Positions 7,797-13,617 of a DNA stretch of 15,690 nt are shown in pieces. Origin of the DNA: Verrucomicrobiota bacterium. GTDB lineage: Bacteria > Verrucomicrobiota > Kiritimatiellia > CAIQIC01 > Lenti-01. A program made the position numbers and the translations under genes. The first letter of the stretch is position 1. The number at the start of each line of letters is the position of its first letter. The stretch covers positions 1 to 15,690 of the forward strand of contig DMJA01000144.1 in the NCBI GenBank assembly GCA_003451935.1, read 5' to 3'. The notes beneath the pieces are model-generated. The model saw nothing but the letters and a program-made list of their open reading frames with translations, did not search any database and had not been told where the DNA came from.

Positions 7797-9164
7797 ATGA
7801 TCCACGCCGCGCGCATCCATCGCATGGACAACCGCCCGCCGGCCCGGGGAAAGCACATCCTCTACTGGATGCAGCAGGCCCAGCGGGCCGAGTTCAATCC
7901 CGCACTGGAATACGCCGTTGAACAGGCCAACGCCCTGCGCCTGCCCGTCGTGGCCGGATTTGCGCTGACCTCGTTTCCCGAAGCCAACCGGCGGCACTAT
8001 CAATTCATGCTCGAGGGCCTGCGCGAGACCCAAAAGCGCCTCGCCGCGCGCGGCATCGGGTTCTGCATCCGCCCCGGCCCGCCGGAAGAGGTCATTCCTG
8101 CGCTGGCGAAAAACGCCGCGCTCGTCGTCGGCGATGTCGGCTATCTGCGCGTCCAGCGCCAATGGCGCGAGGCCGTCGCGAAGCACCTCGCCTGCCCGTT
8201 CGTCCTCGTGGAAACCGATGCCATCGTGCCCGTGGCCGAAGCCTCCGACCACGCCGAGTTCGCCGCACGAACCCTCCGCCCCAAGATCCACCGGAAACTC
8301 GCTGAATTCCTGAAATCCGGCAAGCCCCCCGCCGTCGCCCGGCCGTCGCTCGATCTCGCGAAGCGATCGCTCTCGCTGGACGATCCCGCGGCGGCCTGCC
8401 GCGCGCTGGGCGTGGACGAAAGCGTGCCGCCCTCGGACCGCCTCGCCGGCGGCCTCGCCGCCGCCAACAAACTCCTCGACCGGTTCATTGCCCGCCGCCT
8501 GGCCGATTACGCCACGGACGCCAGCGATCCGTCCCTCGATGGGTGCTCGCACATGAGCCCCTATCTGCACTTCGGCCAGATTTCCCCGCTGGACATCGCC
8601 CTGCGCGTCCATGCCTCCGATGCGCCGCGCGCCGCGACGGACGCCTTTCTGGAGCAGCTCATCGTCCGCCGCGAGCTGAGCCTGAACGCCTGCTGGTTCA
8701 ATCCCGCCTACGACCGCTATGACGCCCTGCCCGCCTGGTCGAGAAAGACGCTCGACCGGCATCGCAAGGACAAGCGCGAATTCATCTATTCCCGCGCGCA
8801 ATGGGAGGCCGGCGCCACCCACGACCCGTGCTGGAACGCCGCGCAGGCCGAAATGGTCCGCTCCGGCCAGATGCACAACTACATGCGCATGTATTGGGGC
8901 AAGAAGATCCTCGAATGGAGCCGCACTCCCGAAGAAGCGTTCGAAACGGCCCTCCACCTCAACAACAAGTACGAGCTCGACGGCCGCGACCCCAACGGAT
9001 TCACCGGCGTGGCCTGGTGCTTTGGACTGCACGACCGCCCCTGGACGGAGCGGGCCGTCTTTGGCAACATCCGCTACATGAATGCCAACGGCCTCCGCCG
9101 CAAATTCGACATCGAGGCCTACGTGGAGCGCTGGCTCGGCCCGCAAACAATGTCGTTGTTTTAA
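7797..9164 (+). CDS. phr: Class II deoxyribodipyrimidine (CPD) photolyase
   Basis: 455 residues. It uses FADH- and blue/near-UV light to split cyclobutane pyrimidine dimers in DNA. Class II features: the early HILYWMQQAQRAEFNPALEY segment, an antenna-like N-terminal half with HYQFMLEGLRETQKRL and the conserved RTLRPKIHRKL, and a C-terminal FAD domain with WEAGATHDPCWNAAQAEM (N347 region), MRMYWGKKILEW, the D395-G401 motif DGRDPNG and FGNIRYMNANG. These match class II rather than the class I/cryptochrome pattern. Start ATG 7797 keeps the RIHRMDNRPPARG lead-in typical of the family; ATG 7824 is the alternative. No Shine-Dalgarno site is visible because the double palindrome sits immediately upstream. 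It is followed after 24 bp by the chalcone-isomerase-like gene. Confidence 0.95.
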   Translation: MIHAARIHRMDNRPPARGKHILYWMQQAQRAEFNPALEYAVEQANALRLPVVAGFALTSFPEANRRHYQFMLEGLRETQKRLAARGIGFCIRPGPPEEVIPALAKNAALVVGDVGYLRVQRQWREAVAKHLACPFVLVETDAIVPVAEASDHAEFAARTLRPKIHRKLAEFLKSGKPPAVARPSLDLAKRSLSLDDPAAACRALGVDESVPPSDRLAGGLAAANKLLDRFIARRLADYATDASDPSLDGCSHMSPYLHFGQISPLDIALRVHASDAPRAATDAFLEQLIVRRELSLNACWFNPAYDRYDALPAWSRKTLDRHRKDKREFIYSRAQWEAGATHDPCWNAAQAEMVRSGQMHNYMRMYWGKKILEWSRTPEEAFETALHLNNKYELDGRDPNGFTGVAWCFGLHDRPWTERAVFGNIRYMNANGLRRKFDIEAYVERWLGPQTMSLF

Positions 9165-9188
9165 GCGCAACCAACCCACGGAGAACAC

Positions 9189-9725
9189 ATGAAAAAGCCC
9201 CTGATCCTCGCCCTGCTCCTCGCCTGCGCCGCCACCGCTTCGGCCGCGGAGGATCTCGTCCTGAACGGCTCCGGCCTCCGGACCAAGCTCATTCTCGGCA
9301 CGATGTACAAGCTCTCGCTCTATGTTCCCGAAGCGCTGAAAGGGGCCGACGCCAAGACGCTCATCGAAGCCAGCCAGCCCATGGAATTCACGCTGGCCAT
9401 CCAGAGCGGTCTGATCACCCGCGAGCGCTTCGTCGAAACCACTTCCGGCGGGTTTGCCAAGGCCGCCCAGTCCGGCTACACATCCGACCAAACCCAGGCC
9501 TTCCTCGGCCAGTTCGCCGCCACCGAATTCAAGAAGGGCGACACCGTCGTCATGCGCTACGGGCCCGGCGGACTTTCCACCTTCTATCGCAAGCAGGCGG
9601 ACGGATCCGAAACGAAACTCGGAACCATCGCCGGATTGGATTTGAAAAAGGCCCTCTTCGCCATCTGGCTCGGCGACACCCCCGCGCAGGCCTCCCTCAA
9701 GCAGGCCCTGCTGGGCACGCCCTAG
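9189..9725 (+). CDS. Secreted chalcone-isomerase-like protein
   Basis: 178 residues with a clear signal peptide (MKKPLILALLLACAATASAA, cleavage near residue 20), so it is exported. The mature part resembles the bacterial chalcone isomerase-like family: NGSGLRTKLILGTMYKLSLYVPE near the start, a helix with RERFVETTSGGFAKAA, a strand pair KGDTVVMRYGP, and the C-terminal LKKALFAIWLGDTPAQASLKQALLG, which is the most recognisable part. Bacterial members are thought to bind lipids or small molecules rather than isomerise chalcones; no function is assigned here. GGAG about 6 nt upstream is the ribosome site. Probably cotranscribed with the photolyase. It converges on the minus-strand lipoprotein gene, with no clear terminator in the 51-bp gap. 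Confidence 0.78.
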   Translation: MKKPLILALLLACAATASAAEDLVLNGSGLRTKLILGTMYKLSLYVPEALKGADAKTLIEASQPMEFTLAIQSGLITRERFVETTSGGFAKAAQSGYTSDQTQAFLGQFAATEFKKGDTVVMRYGPGGLSTFYRKQADGSETKLGTIAGLDLKKALFAIWLGDTPAQASLKQALLGTP

Positions 9726-9776
9726 GACGGGGCATCCGCACCCGCGCGCCGGGGTCGGAGAAACGGCCCGCGGCCC

Positions 9777-10796
9777 CTATTCCCACAGGTAGCTCATGGG
9801 ATCGGTCTTTTCCAGAAGCTTGCCGTTCTCGTCCACGAGCGCGCCGTCGCGGCACAGGATCCAAACCGGCTGGCCATCCTTCCCTTCGCACTGGTACCAG
9901 CCGCGGCGTTCCAGCAGGAACTTCAGGCGCGTGCCCTTCCTCACCTGGGGCCGAGGCCAAAAAGCCCAGACCGTCGGCTGCTTGAAGACCCGCGTCTTCG
10001 GGCGGGTGGCGCGGACATGCACGGTGCCCTGCGCCCGCAACGGCGGCATCGTCTGGACCACGTCCCGATAGACCTGGAAGGCCAGCACATCCATGGCGCC
10101 GCCATAGGAGTTCTTCCAGATGTCGTACAGCAGGAAGGGCACGTCCAGCGGATCGATCGTCAGCGGCAGCTTCATGTTCCGCGCCCGGAAGTCGGCGCTC
10201 CACAGCAGCGCGTCATCCGACGTGGCGCGCATCTCCACGTGCGTGGCGAGCCCGACGGAGGAGAAGGCCACGGCGTAGATGCGCCCGTAGCCGCGCGTGA
10301 TGCCCAGCACATAGGCATCCGCCTGCAAATCCTCGTAGGCCGTGCGGATCCACGAGCGGAACGTCGTGGTGTCGCGGTCCTCCCGCCCCAGCAGCGATTT
10401 CCAATCCAGGAAGCTGGTGAGGCCCACGATGTCCAGCGCGCGGATCGTGTTGGCGAACTGCTGCAGGTGCCGGCGCGGCCGGGCGGTCTCCGTCGGCAAC
10501 AATTGGCGGTCCAGCAACTGCATGTCCACATCCTCGAAGTCCCGCACGCTGAAGTGCTGGTAGAAGGCGATGCGGCACACTTGCGCCCGCTCGAGGCTCT
10601 GCTCCTTCAGCGAGCGGGTGGCGAACGGGAAAATCGCCACCCGGCGCGGGGATCGGGTAAAGAACTCGGGCGTGACCGTGTAGTCCGGTTCGCGGAACCG
10701 CGCCTGGTAGGCTTGATACGTCGCGCAGCCCGGCAGGAGCGCCAGCAACAGCAAGGCCCCCGCCATCCGCCGCCAGAATGAAAGCCGCCTGCCCAT
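9777..10796 (-). CDS. Putative lipoprotein with a CsgG/DUF799-like N-terminal region and C-terminal SH3-like domain
   Basis: 339 residues from ATG 10796. Basic residues, a Leu-rich core and LLPGC give a lipobox with Cys24, so the protein is likely lipid-anchored. After it, RRVAIFPFATRS (51-62) resembles the first strand of CsgG/LpoB/DUF799-type lipoproteins. The middle (about 100-250) contains ADAYVLGITRGYGRIY and SVGLATHVEMRATSDDALLWS, also in keeping with that fold, but I cannot assign a family firmly. The last 65 residues (VRKGTRLKFLLERRGWYQCE, then DGQPVWIL) look like a bacterial SH3 domain. The frame is open to 10928, but residues before Met10796 are unlike a leader. Met10766 is another option yet leaves only 13 residues before the Cys. 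A promoter placed nearly at the start codon suggests a very short or absent leader. Confidence 0.7.
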   Translation of the reverse strand: MGRRLSFWRRMAGALLLLALLPGCATYQAYQARFREPDYTVTPEFFTRSPRRVAIFPFATRSLKEQSLERAQVCRIAFYQHFSVRDFEDVDMQLLDRQLLPTETARPRRHLQQFANTIRALDIVGLTSFLDWKSLLGREDRDTTTFRSWIRTAYEDLQADAYVLGITRGYGRIYAVAFSSVGLATHVEMRATSDDALLWSADFRARNMKLPLTIDPLDVPFLLYDIWKNSYGGAMDVLAFQVYRDVVQTMPPLRAQGTVHVRATRPKTRVFKQPTVWAFWPRPQVRKGTRLKFLLERRGWYQCEGKDGQPVWILCRDGALVDENGKLLEKTDPMSYLWE

Positions 10797-10803
10797 GAAC
10801 CGA

Positions 10804-10831
10804 ACTATAGCGCATCCCCCCTTCCCGACAA
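10804..10831 (-). promoter_or_regulatory. Putative promoter of the lipoprotein gene
   Basis: On the minus strand TTGTCG (10826-10831), a 16-bp spacer and TATAGT (10804-10809). The predicted transcription start (about 10797) falls at the ATG of 10796, implying a leaderless message or use of the internal ATG 10766, which has GGCGG just before it. Confidence 0.45.
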
Positions 10832-10899
10832 GCCTGCGTCGCGAGTCCTTTCCGCTTGAAATCCGGAAATCCGCCCCCGAAAAATCCGCCGCCCGCCGC

Positions 10900-10929
10900 T
10901 TGACACCCCCCCCGCCGCCGTGGTTCACT
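10900..10929 (+). promoter_or_regulatory. Putative promoter of the aroF-pheA operon
   Basis: Perfect TTGACA (10900-10905), an 18-bp C/G-rich spacer, then TTCACT (10924-10929). The start would be near 10936, giving a leader of about 180 nt before aroF. The shape is the same as in the rpmH promoter. Confidence 0.5.
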
Positions 10930-10976
10930 TCCCTGCGTGAATCTTGAATGGACGCATCTTCGCTTCATCTTTAGGC

Positions 10977-11050
10977 CGCCGGACGCACGGTCCGGATCGG
11001 CCCGGTGAGCCATCGCCCCGGGATTCTTTCCGAAACCCGCGTGTCCGGCG
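10977..11050 (+). promoter_or_regulatory. Candidate attenuator leader of the aromatic operon
   Basis: CCGGAC (10979-10984) can pair with GTCCGG at 10990-10995 as a local 6-bp hairpin. A wider segment, 10977-10986, can instead pair with 11041-11050 over 10 bp (one G-U). The second pairing uses bases 11041-11047 of the 5' arm of the downstream terminator, so the two structures exclude each other. A GTG-started 23-codon frame (10937-11008) contains Trp and two Phe codons (FIF) just before the first hairpin, but it lacks a ribosome site, and stalling there would not obviously favour read-through. Other ligands or proteins could drive the switch. Confidence 0.4.
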
Positions 11051-11073
11051 AAAACGGATGCGCGGTTTTGTTT
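11037..11073 (+). terminator. Intrinsic terminator in the aroF leader
   Basis: An 11-bp stem (11037-11047 with 11055-11065, two G-U pairs), a 7-nt loop GCGAAAA, then TTTTGTTT (11066-11073). It lies 46 bp before the aroF ATG and between the putative promoter and the gene, so it would act as an attenuator rather than an operon end. Confidence 0.65.
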
Positions 11074-11078
11074 GCGCC

Positions 11079-11109
11079 GAACCCCTGAACCCTTGAACCT
11101 TGAACCCTA
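11079..11109 (+). repeat. Short tandem repeat (GAACCCT-like, four units)
   Basis: Units GAACCCCT, GAACCCTT, GAACCTT and GAACCCTA follow each other directly. The last runs into the AGGA (11109-11112) that serves as the aroF ribosome site, 7 nt before the ATG. Period 7-8 bp; changes in copy number would shift spacing between the terminator and the gene. Confidence 0.7.
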
Positions 11110-11119
11110 GGATTTCCCC

Positions 11120-12154
11120 ATGATTATCGTCTTGAAGAGAAACAGCAGCGAAACGGACATCGCCACCGTCAGCGACATGGTCTGTTCGCTGCGCTACCAG
11201 CCGCGCGTCATCCGCGGCGTCGAACAAACCGTTGTGGCCTGCATCGGCGACGAGCTCAGCCACCAGTCCCTCGAGGTCCTGCGCAACCTGCCGGCCGTCG
11301 AGTCCGTCTTCCCCGTCCAGAAGAAGTTCAAGCTCGTCTCCCGCGAATACCATCCGGCGGATTCCGTGGTCGAGGTGCGTGGCGTCAAGATCGGCGGCGG
11401 GAACATTGAAATTCTCGCCGGGCCCTGCGCCATCGAATCCTACGACCAGTTCCGCACCGCCGTGAAGGATCTTGTCGCCTGCGGCATCCGCATCGTCCGC
11501 GCCATGCCCTTCAAGCCCCGCACCTCCCCCTACGATTTCCAGGGCCTCAAGCAGGACGGCCTCCAGATCATGCGCGACATCAAGAAGGAATTCGATGTCG
11601 CCATGATCTCCGAAGTGCCCGGCCCCGACAAGATCGAGCCGCTGCTCGAACTGGCCGACATGTTCCAGATCGGCGCGCGCAACGCCCAGAACTACGACCT
11701 GCTCGAGCAGATCGCGAAGGTGGGCAAGCCCGTCCTGCTCAAGCGCGGCCTGGCCAGCACCGTCGAGGAATGGCTGACCGCCGCCGAGTATCTCATCGTG
11801 AACGGCTGCACGCAGGTCGTCCTGTGCGAGCGCGGCCTGCGGTCGTTCGATCCCAGCACGCGCAACCTGCTCGACCTCGGCGCCGTGGCCGTCGCCAAGC
11901 AGCTCTCGCACCTGCCGGTCATCGTGGATCCCAGCCACGCCGCCGGGGCGCGCCGCCTTGTCCCCGCCCTCGCCAGGGCCGCGATCGCCGTCGGCGCCGA
12001 CGGGCTCATCGTCGAGGCGCATCCCGATCCCCTCAACGCCTTCAGCGACGCTCCCCAGCAACTGGAAACCGGCAAGTTCGGTTCGTTCCTCGCCGACCTC
12101 AAGCCCTGGCTCGAACTCGCCTGCAAAGAGCGTAGCGCCCCCAGCCCCACCTGA
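11120..12154 (+). CDS. aroF: 3-deoxy-7-phosphoheptulonate (DAHP) synthase, type I beta
   Basis: 344 residues. It condenses phosphoenolpyruvate and erythrose 4-phosphate, the first step of the shikimate pathway, in the cytoplasm. An N-terminal ferredoxin-like regulatory domain (about 1-72) precedes the TIM barrel (about 88-335). Motifs: AGPCAIES (metal-binding Cys103), KPRTSPYDFQG (usually PRTSPYSFQG), QIGARNAQNYDLL, KPVLLKRG, CERGLRSF, and VDPSHAAG with His273. The extra N-terminal domain marks the type I beta group, in which it can mediate feedback control. AGGA is 7 nt before the ATG. It is followed by pheA after 17 bp and is preceded by a long structured leader, so it is probably controlled at the transcription-elongation level. 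Confidence 0.96.
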   Translation: MIIVLKRNSSETDIATVSDMVCSLRYQPRVIRGVEQTVVACIGDELSHQSLEVLRNLPAVESVFPVQKKFKLVSREYHPADSVVEVRGVKIGGGNIEILAGPCAIESYDQFRTAVKDLVACGIRIVRAMPFKPRTSPYDFQGLKQDGLQIMRDIKKEFDVAMISEVPGPDKIEPLLELADMFQIGARNAQNYDLLEQIAKVGKPVLLKRGLASTVEEWLTAAEYLIVNGCTQVVLCERGLRSFDPSTRNLLDLGAVAVAKQLSHLPVIVDPSHAAGARRLVPALARAAIAVGADGLIVEAHPDPLNAFSDAPQQLETGKFGSFLADLKPWLELACKERSAPSPT

Positions 12155-12171
12155 ACCGGAAAGGTTGACGC

Positions 12172-13011
12172 ATGACCCCGCCCGTCCTCTACCTCGGCCC
12201 CGAAGGCACCCACTCGCACGAAGCCGCCCTCCGCCGCTTCGGCCCCAAGGCCCGGCTGGTTCCGTGCCTCTCGCACTACGAAATTTTCTCCCGCCTTTGC
12301 GATGCACGCTCCCGTCCGCGCCCGCGGGCCATCGTGCCCGTCGAGAACTCCATCGAGGGCCCCGTCACGCAGACGCTCGACCAGCTCGCACACCATGCGG
12401 GCGCGACGATCCTCGACAGTTTCTCCGTGCCCGTGGGCCAGCACCTGATGGCGCGGCCGGGGACCAAGCTGTCCGCCATCCGCCGCGTCTATAGCCACCC
12501 GCAGGCGCTTGGCCAATGCCGGGCCGCGCTGGACCGCCTGCTGCCGCGCGCAGAACGCATTCCAGAATCCAGCACCGCCACCGCCGCCCGGCGCGCCGCG
12601 CAGGAACCCGGCGCCGCCGCCATCGCCTCTGAGGCCGCGGCCCGGATCCACCGGCTGGCCACGTTGCGCAAGAACATCCAGGACGGAGAGGAAAGCGTGA
12701 CGCGCTTCTTCACGCTCTCCGCGGGCAAGGCCGCGTCCCGGCCCGCCAAGGCGAAGGAATGCCGCTCGCTGGTCCGTCTGGTGATCGGCAACCGCCCCGG
12801 CGCGCTGCTCCATGTGCTCGCGCCGTTCGATGCCTCCGAGGTCTACCTCACCTTCATCCAGAGCCGGCCCCTCCCCGGCCGTCCCTGGGAATACGGCTTT
12901 TTCATCGAGGCCGCCACCGACTGGAAATCCGCCCGCGCGCAGGCCGCGTGGAAGCTCGTGCGCGCCCTTGCGGAATCCGGCCGCAAGATCGGGACCTATC
13001 CCGTCGTCTGA
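12172..13011 (+). CDS. pheA: Prephenate dehydratase with C-terminal ACT domain
   Basis: 279 residues, monofunctional (no chorismate mutase domain at the N-terminus). It converts prephenate to phenylpyruvate for phenylalanine synthesis. Catalytic domain about 1-185: LGPEGTHSHEAA, PVENSIEG (E58-N59-S60), SHPQALGQC, SSTATAA, and the T177-R178-F179 motif needed for catalysis. The ACT domain (about 199-275) has RPGALLHVL (G210-L213, GALV-like) and Q230-S231-R232-P233 in place of the usual ESRP; these two motifs form the Phe-binding site, so feedback inhibition by Phe is likely though the Glu-to-Gln change may alter it. GGAAAGG precedes the start. The chorismate mutase gene begins 6 bp after its stop. 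Confidence 0.96.
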   Translation: MTPPVLYLGPEGTHSHEAALRRFGPKARLVPCLSHYEIFSRLCDARSRPRPRAIVPVENSIEGPVTQTLDQLAHHAGATILDSFSVPVGQHLMARPGTKLSAIRRVYSHPQALGQCRAALDRLLPRAERIPESSTATAARRAAQEPGAAAIASEAAARIHRLATLRKNIQDGEESVTRFFTLSAGKAASRPAKAKECRSLVRLVIGNRPGALLHVLAPFDASEVYLTFIQSRPLPGRPWEYGFFIEAATDWKSARAQAAWKLVRALAESGRKIGTYPVV

Positions 13012-13017
13012 CCGCCC

Positions 13018-13599
13018 ATGGACGCCCTCTTCCATTTGCGCGACATGATCGCCTCGCTCGACACCCCCCTGGTGGACGACCTCTGCGCGCGGGCGCGATG
13101 GCGCCAAAACCCGGCGCTCTACGCCCTGAACGGGGTCCCCGCGCCCGGGCTCGACGCGCTGGCCGGGCAATATGCCGAATCCCGCACGCTGGCTGGACGT
13201 GTCCATCTCTTGCGCTCCTCCTACATCCAGACGCTGCTTCCCGCCCTGTGCGAACCGGGCCACGACGAGGACGGGCGCAGCGCCTGCCTGGCCGCCGATG
13301 CCGCCTGCCTCAATTCATTGGCGCGGCGGTTGTCCCTCTCCATCCATGTCGCCACTCGCAAGCGTGAAGCCATCCCCGAGGCTTTGCAGGCCGCCATCCG
13401 CACCGGCGATCCGGCGCGCGTCGAGCAGGCCATCACGAATCCTTCCGTCGAAGCCGACGTCCTCGCCCGCGTGGCGAAACGCGCGCAAAAGAACGCCCCG
13501 CGCACAGAGACGCCCGGCCAGATCCTCGCCCTCTACGCGGAGTGGATCATCCCCCTCTCGCGCAAAATCCAGGTCCACGGGCTGCTGGACAACCCCTGA
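13018..13599 (+). CDS. Chorismate mutase, AroQ-beta (eukaryote-type) class
   Basis: 193 residues, all-helical. It turns chorismate into prephenate, the substrate of the upstream enzyme. The C-terminal half follows yeast ARO7 closely: YIQTLLPALC, CLNSLARRLSLSIHVA, NPSVEADVLARVAKRA, LYAEWIIPLSRKIQV, LLDN. Aligned by eye to yeast residues: R8 to Arg16, R104 to Arg157, K115 to Lys168, N141 to Asn194, E145 to Glu198, S181 to Thr242, Q185 to Glu246. All key positions but the last two are identical. It is about 60 residues shorter than the yeast enzyme, mainly in the middle regulatory helices, and lacks the Arg pair of the yeast effector site. It starts 6 bp after pheA without a clear ribosome site, so translation is probably coupled. 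Confidence 0.85.
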   Translation: MDALFHLRDMIASLDTPLVDDLCARARWRQNPALYALNGVPAPGLDALAGQYAESRTLAGRVHLLRSSYIQTLLPALCEPGHDEDGRSACLAADAACLNSLARRLSLSIHVATRKREAIPEALQAAIRTGDPARVEQAITNPSVEADVLARVAKRAQKNAPRTETPGQILALYAEWIIPLSRKIQVHGLLDNP

Positions 13600-13617
13600 A
13601 GGAAAGGAAATATTTGA

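Noticed and set aside
5454..9491. A 1345-codon open frame on the minus strand opposite yidC, DUF2780, phr and the start of the chalcone-isomerase-like gene
   Set aside because: It is a mirror of GC-rich codon use: the plus-strand genes are certain, and the antisense translation is low-complexity (Gly, Glu, Asp, His, Val) with no recognisable domain or ribosome site.
9726..9776. Terminator between the converging chalcone-isomerase-like and lipoprotein genes
   Set aside because: GC-rich and partly complementary, but no convincing stem followed by a T-tract on either strand.
10797..10928. N-terminal extension of the lipoprotein gene by 44 codons
   Set aside because: The extra residues (Gly run, mixed charge) are unlike a leader, and the likely promoter lies inside this stretch.
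10925..12307. A 460-codon minus-strand frame opposite aroF
   Set aside because: Antisense shadow of a certain gene; it also runs through the promoter and terminator structures of the aroF leader.
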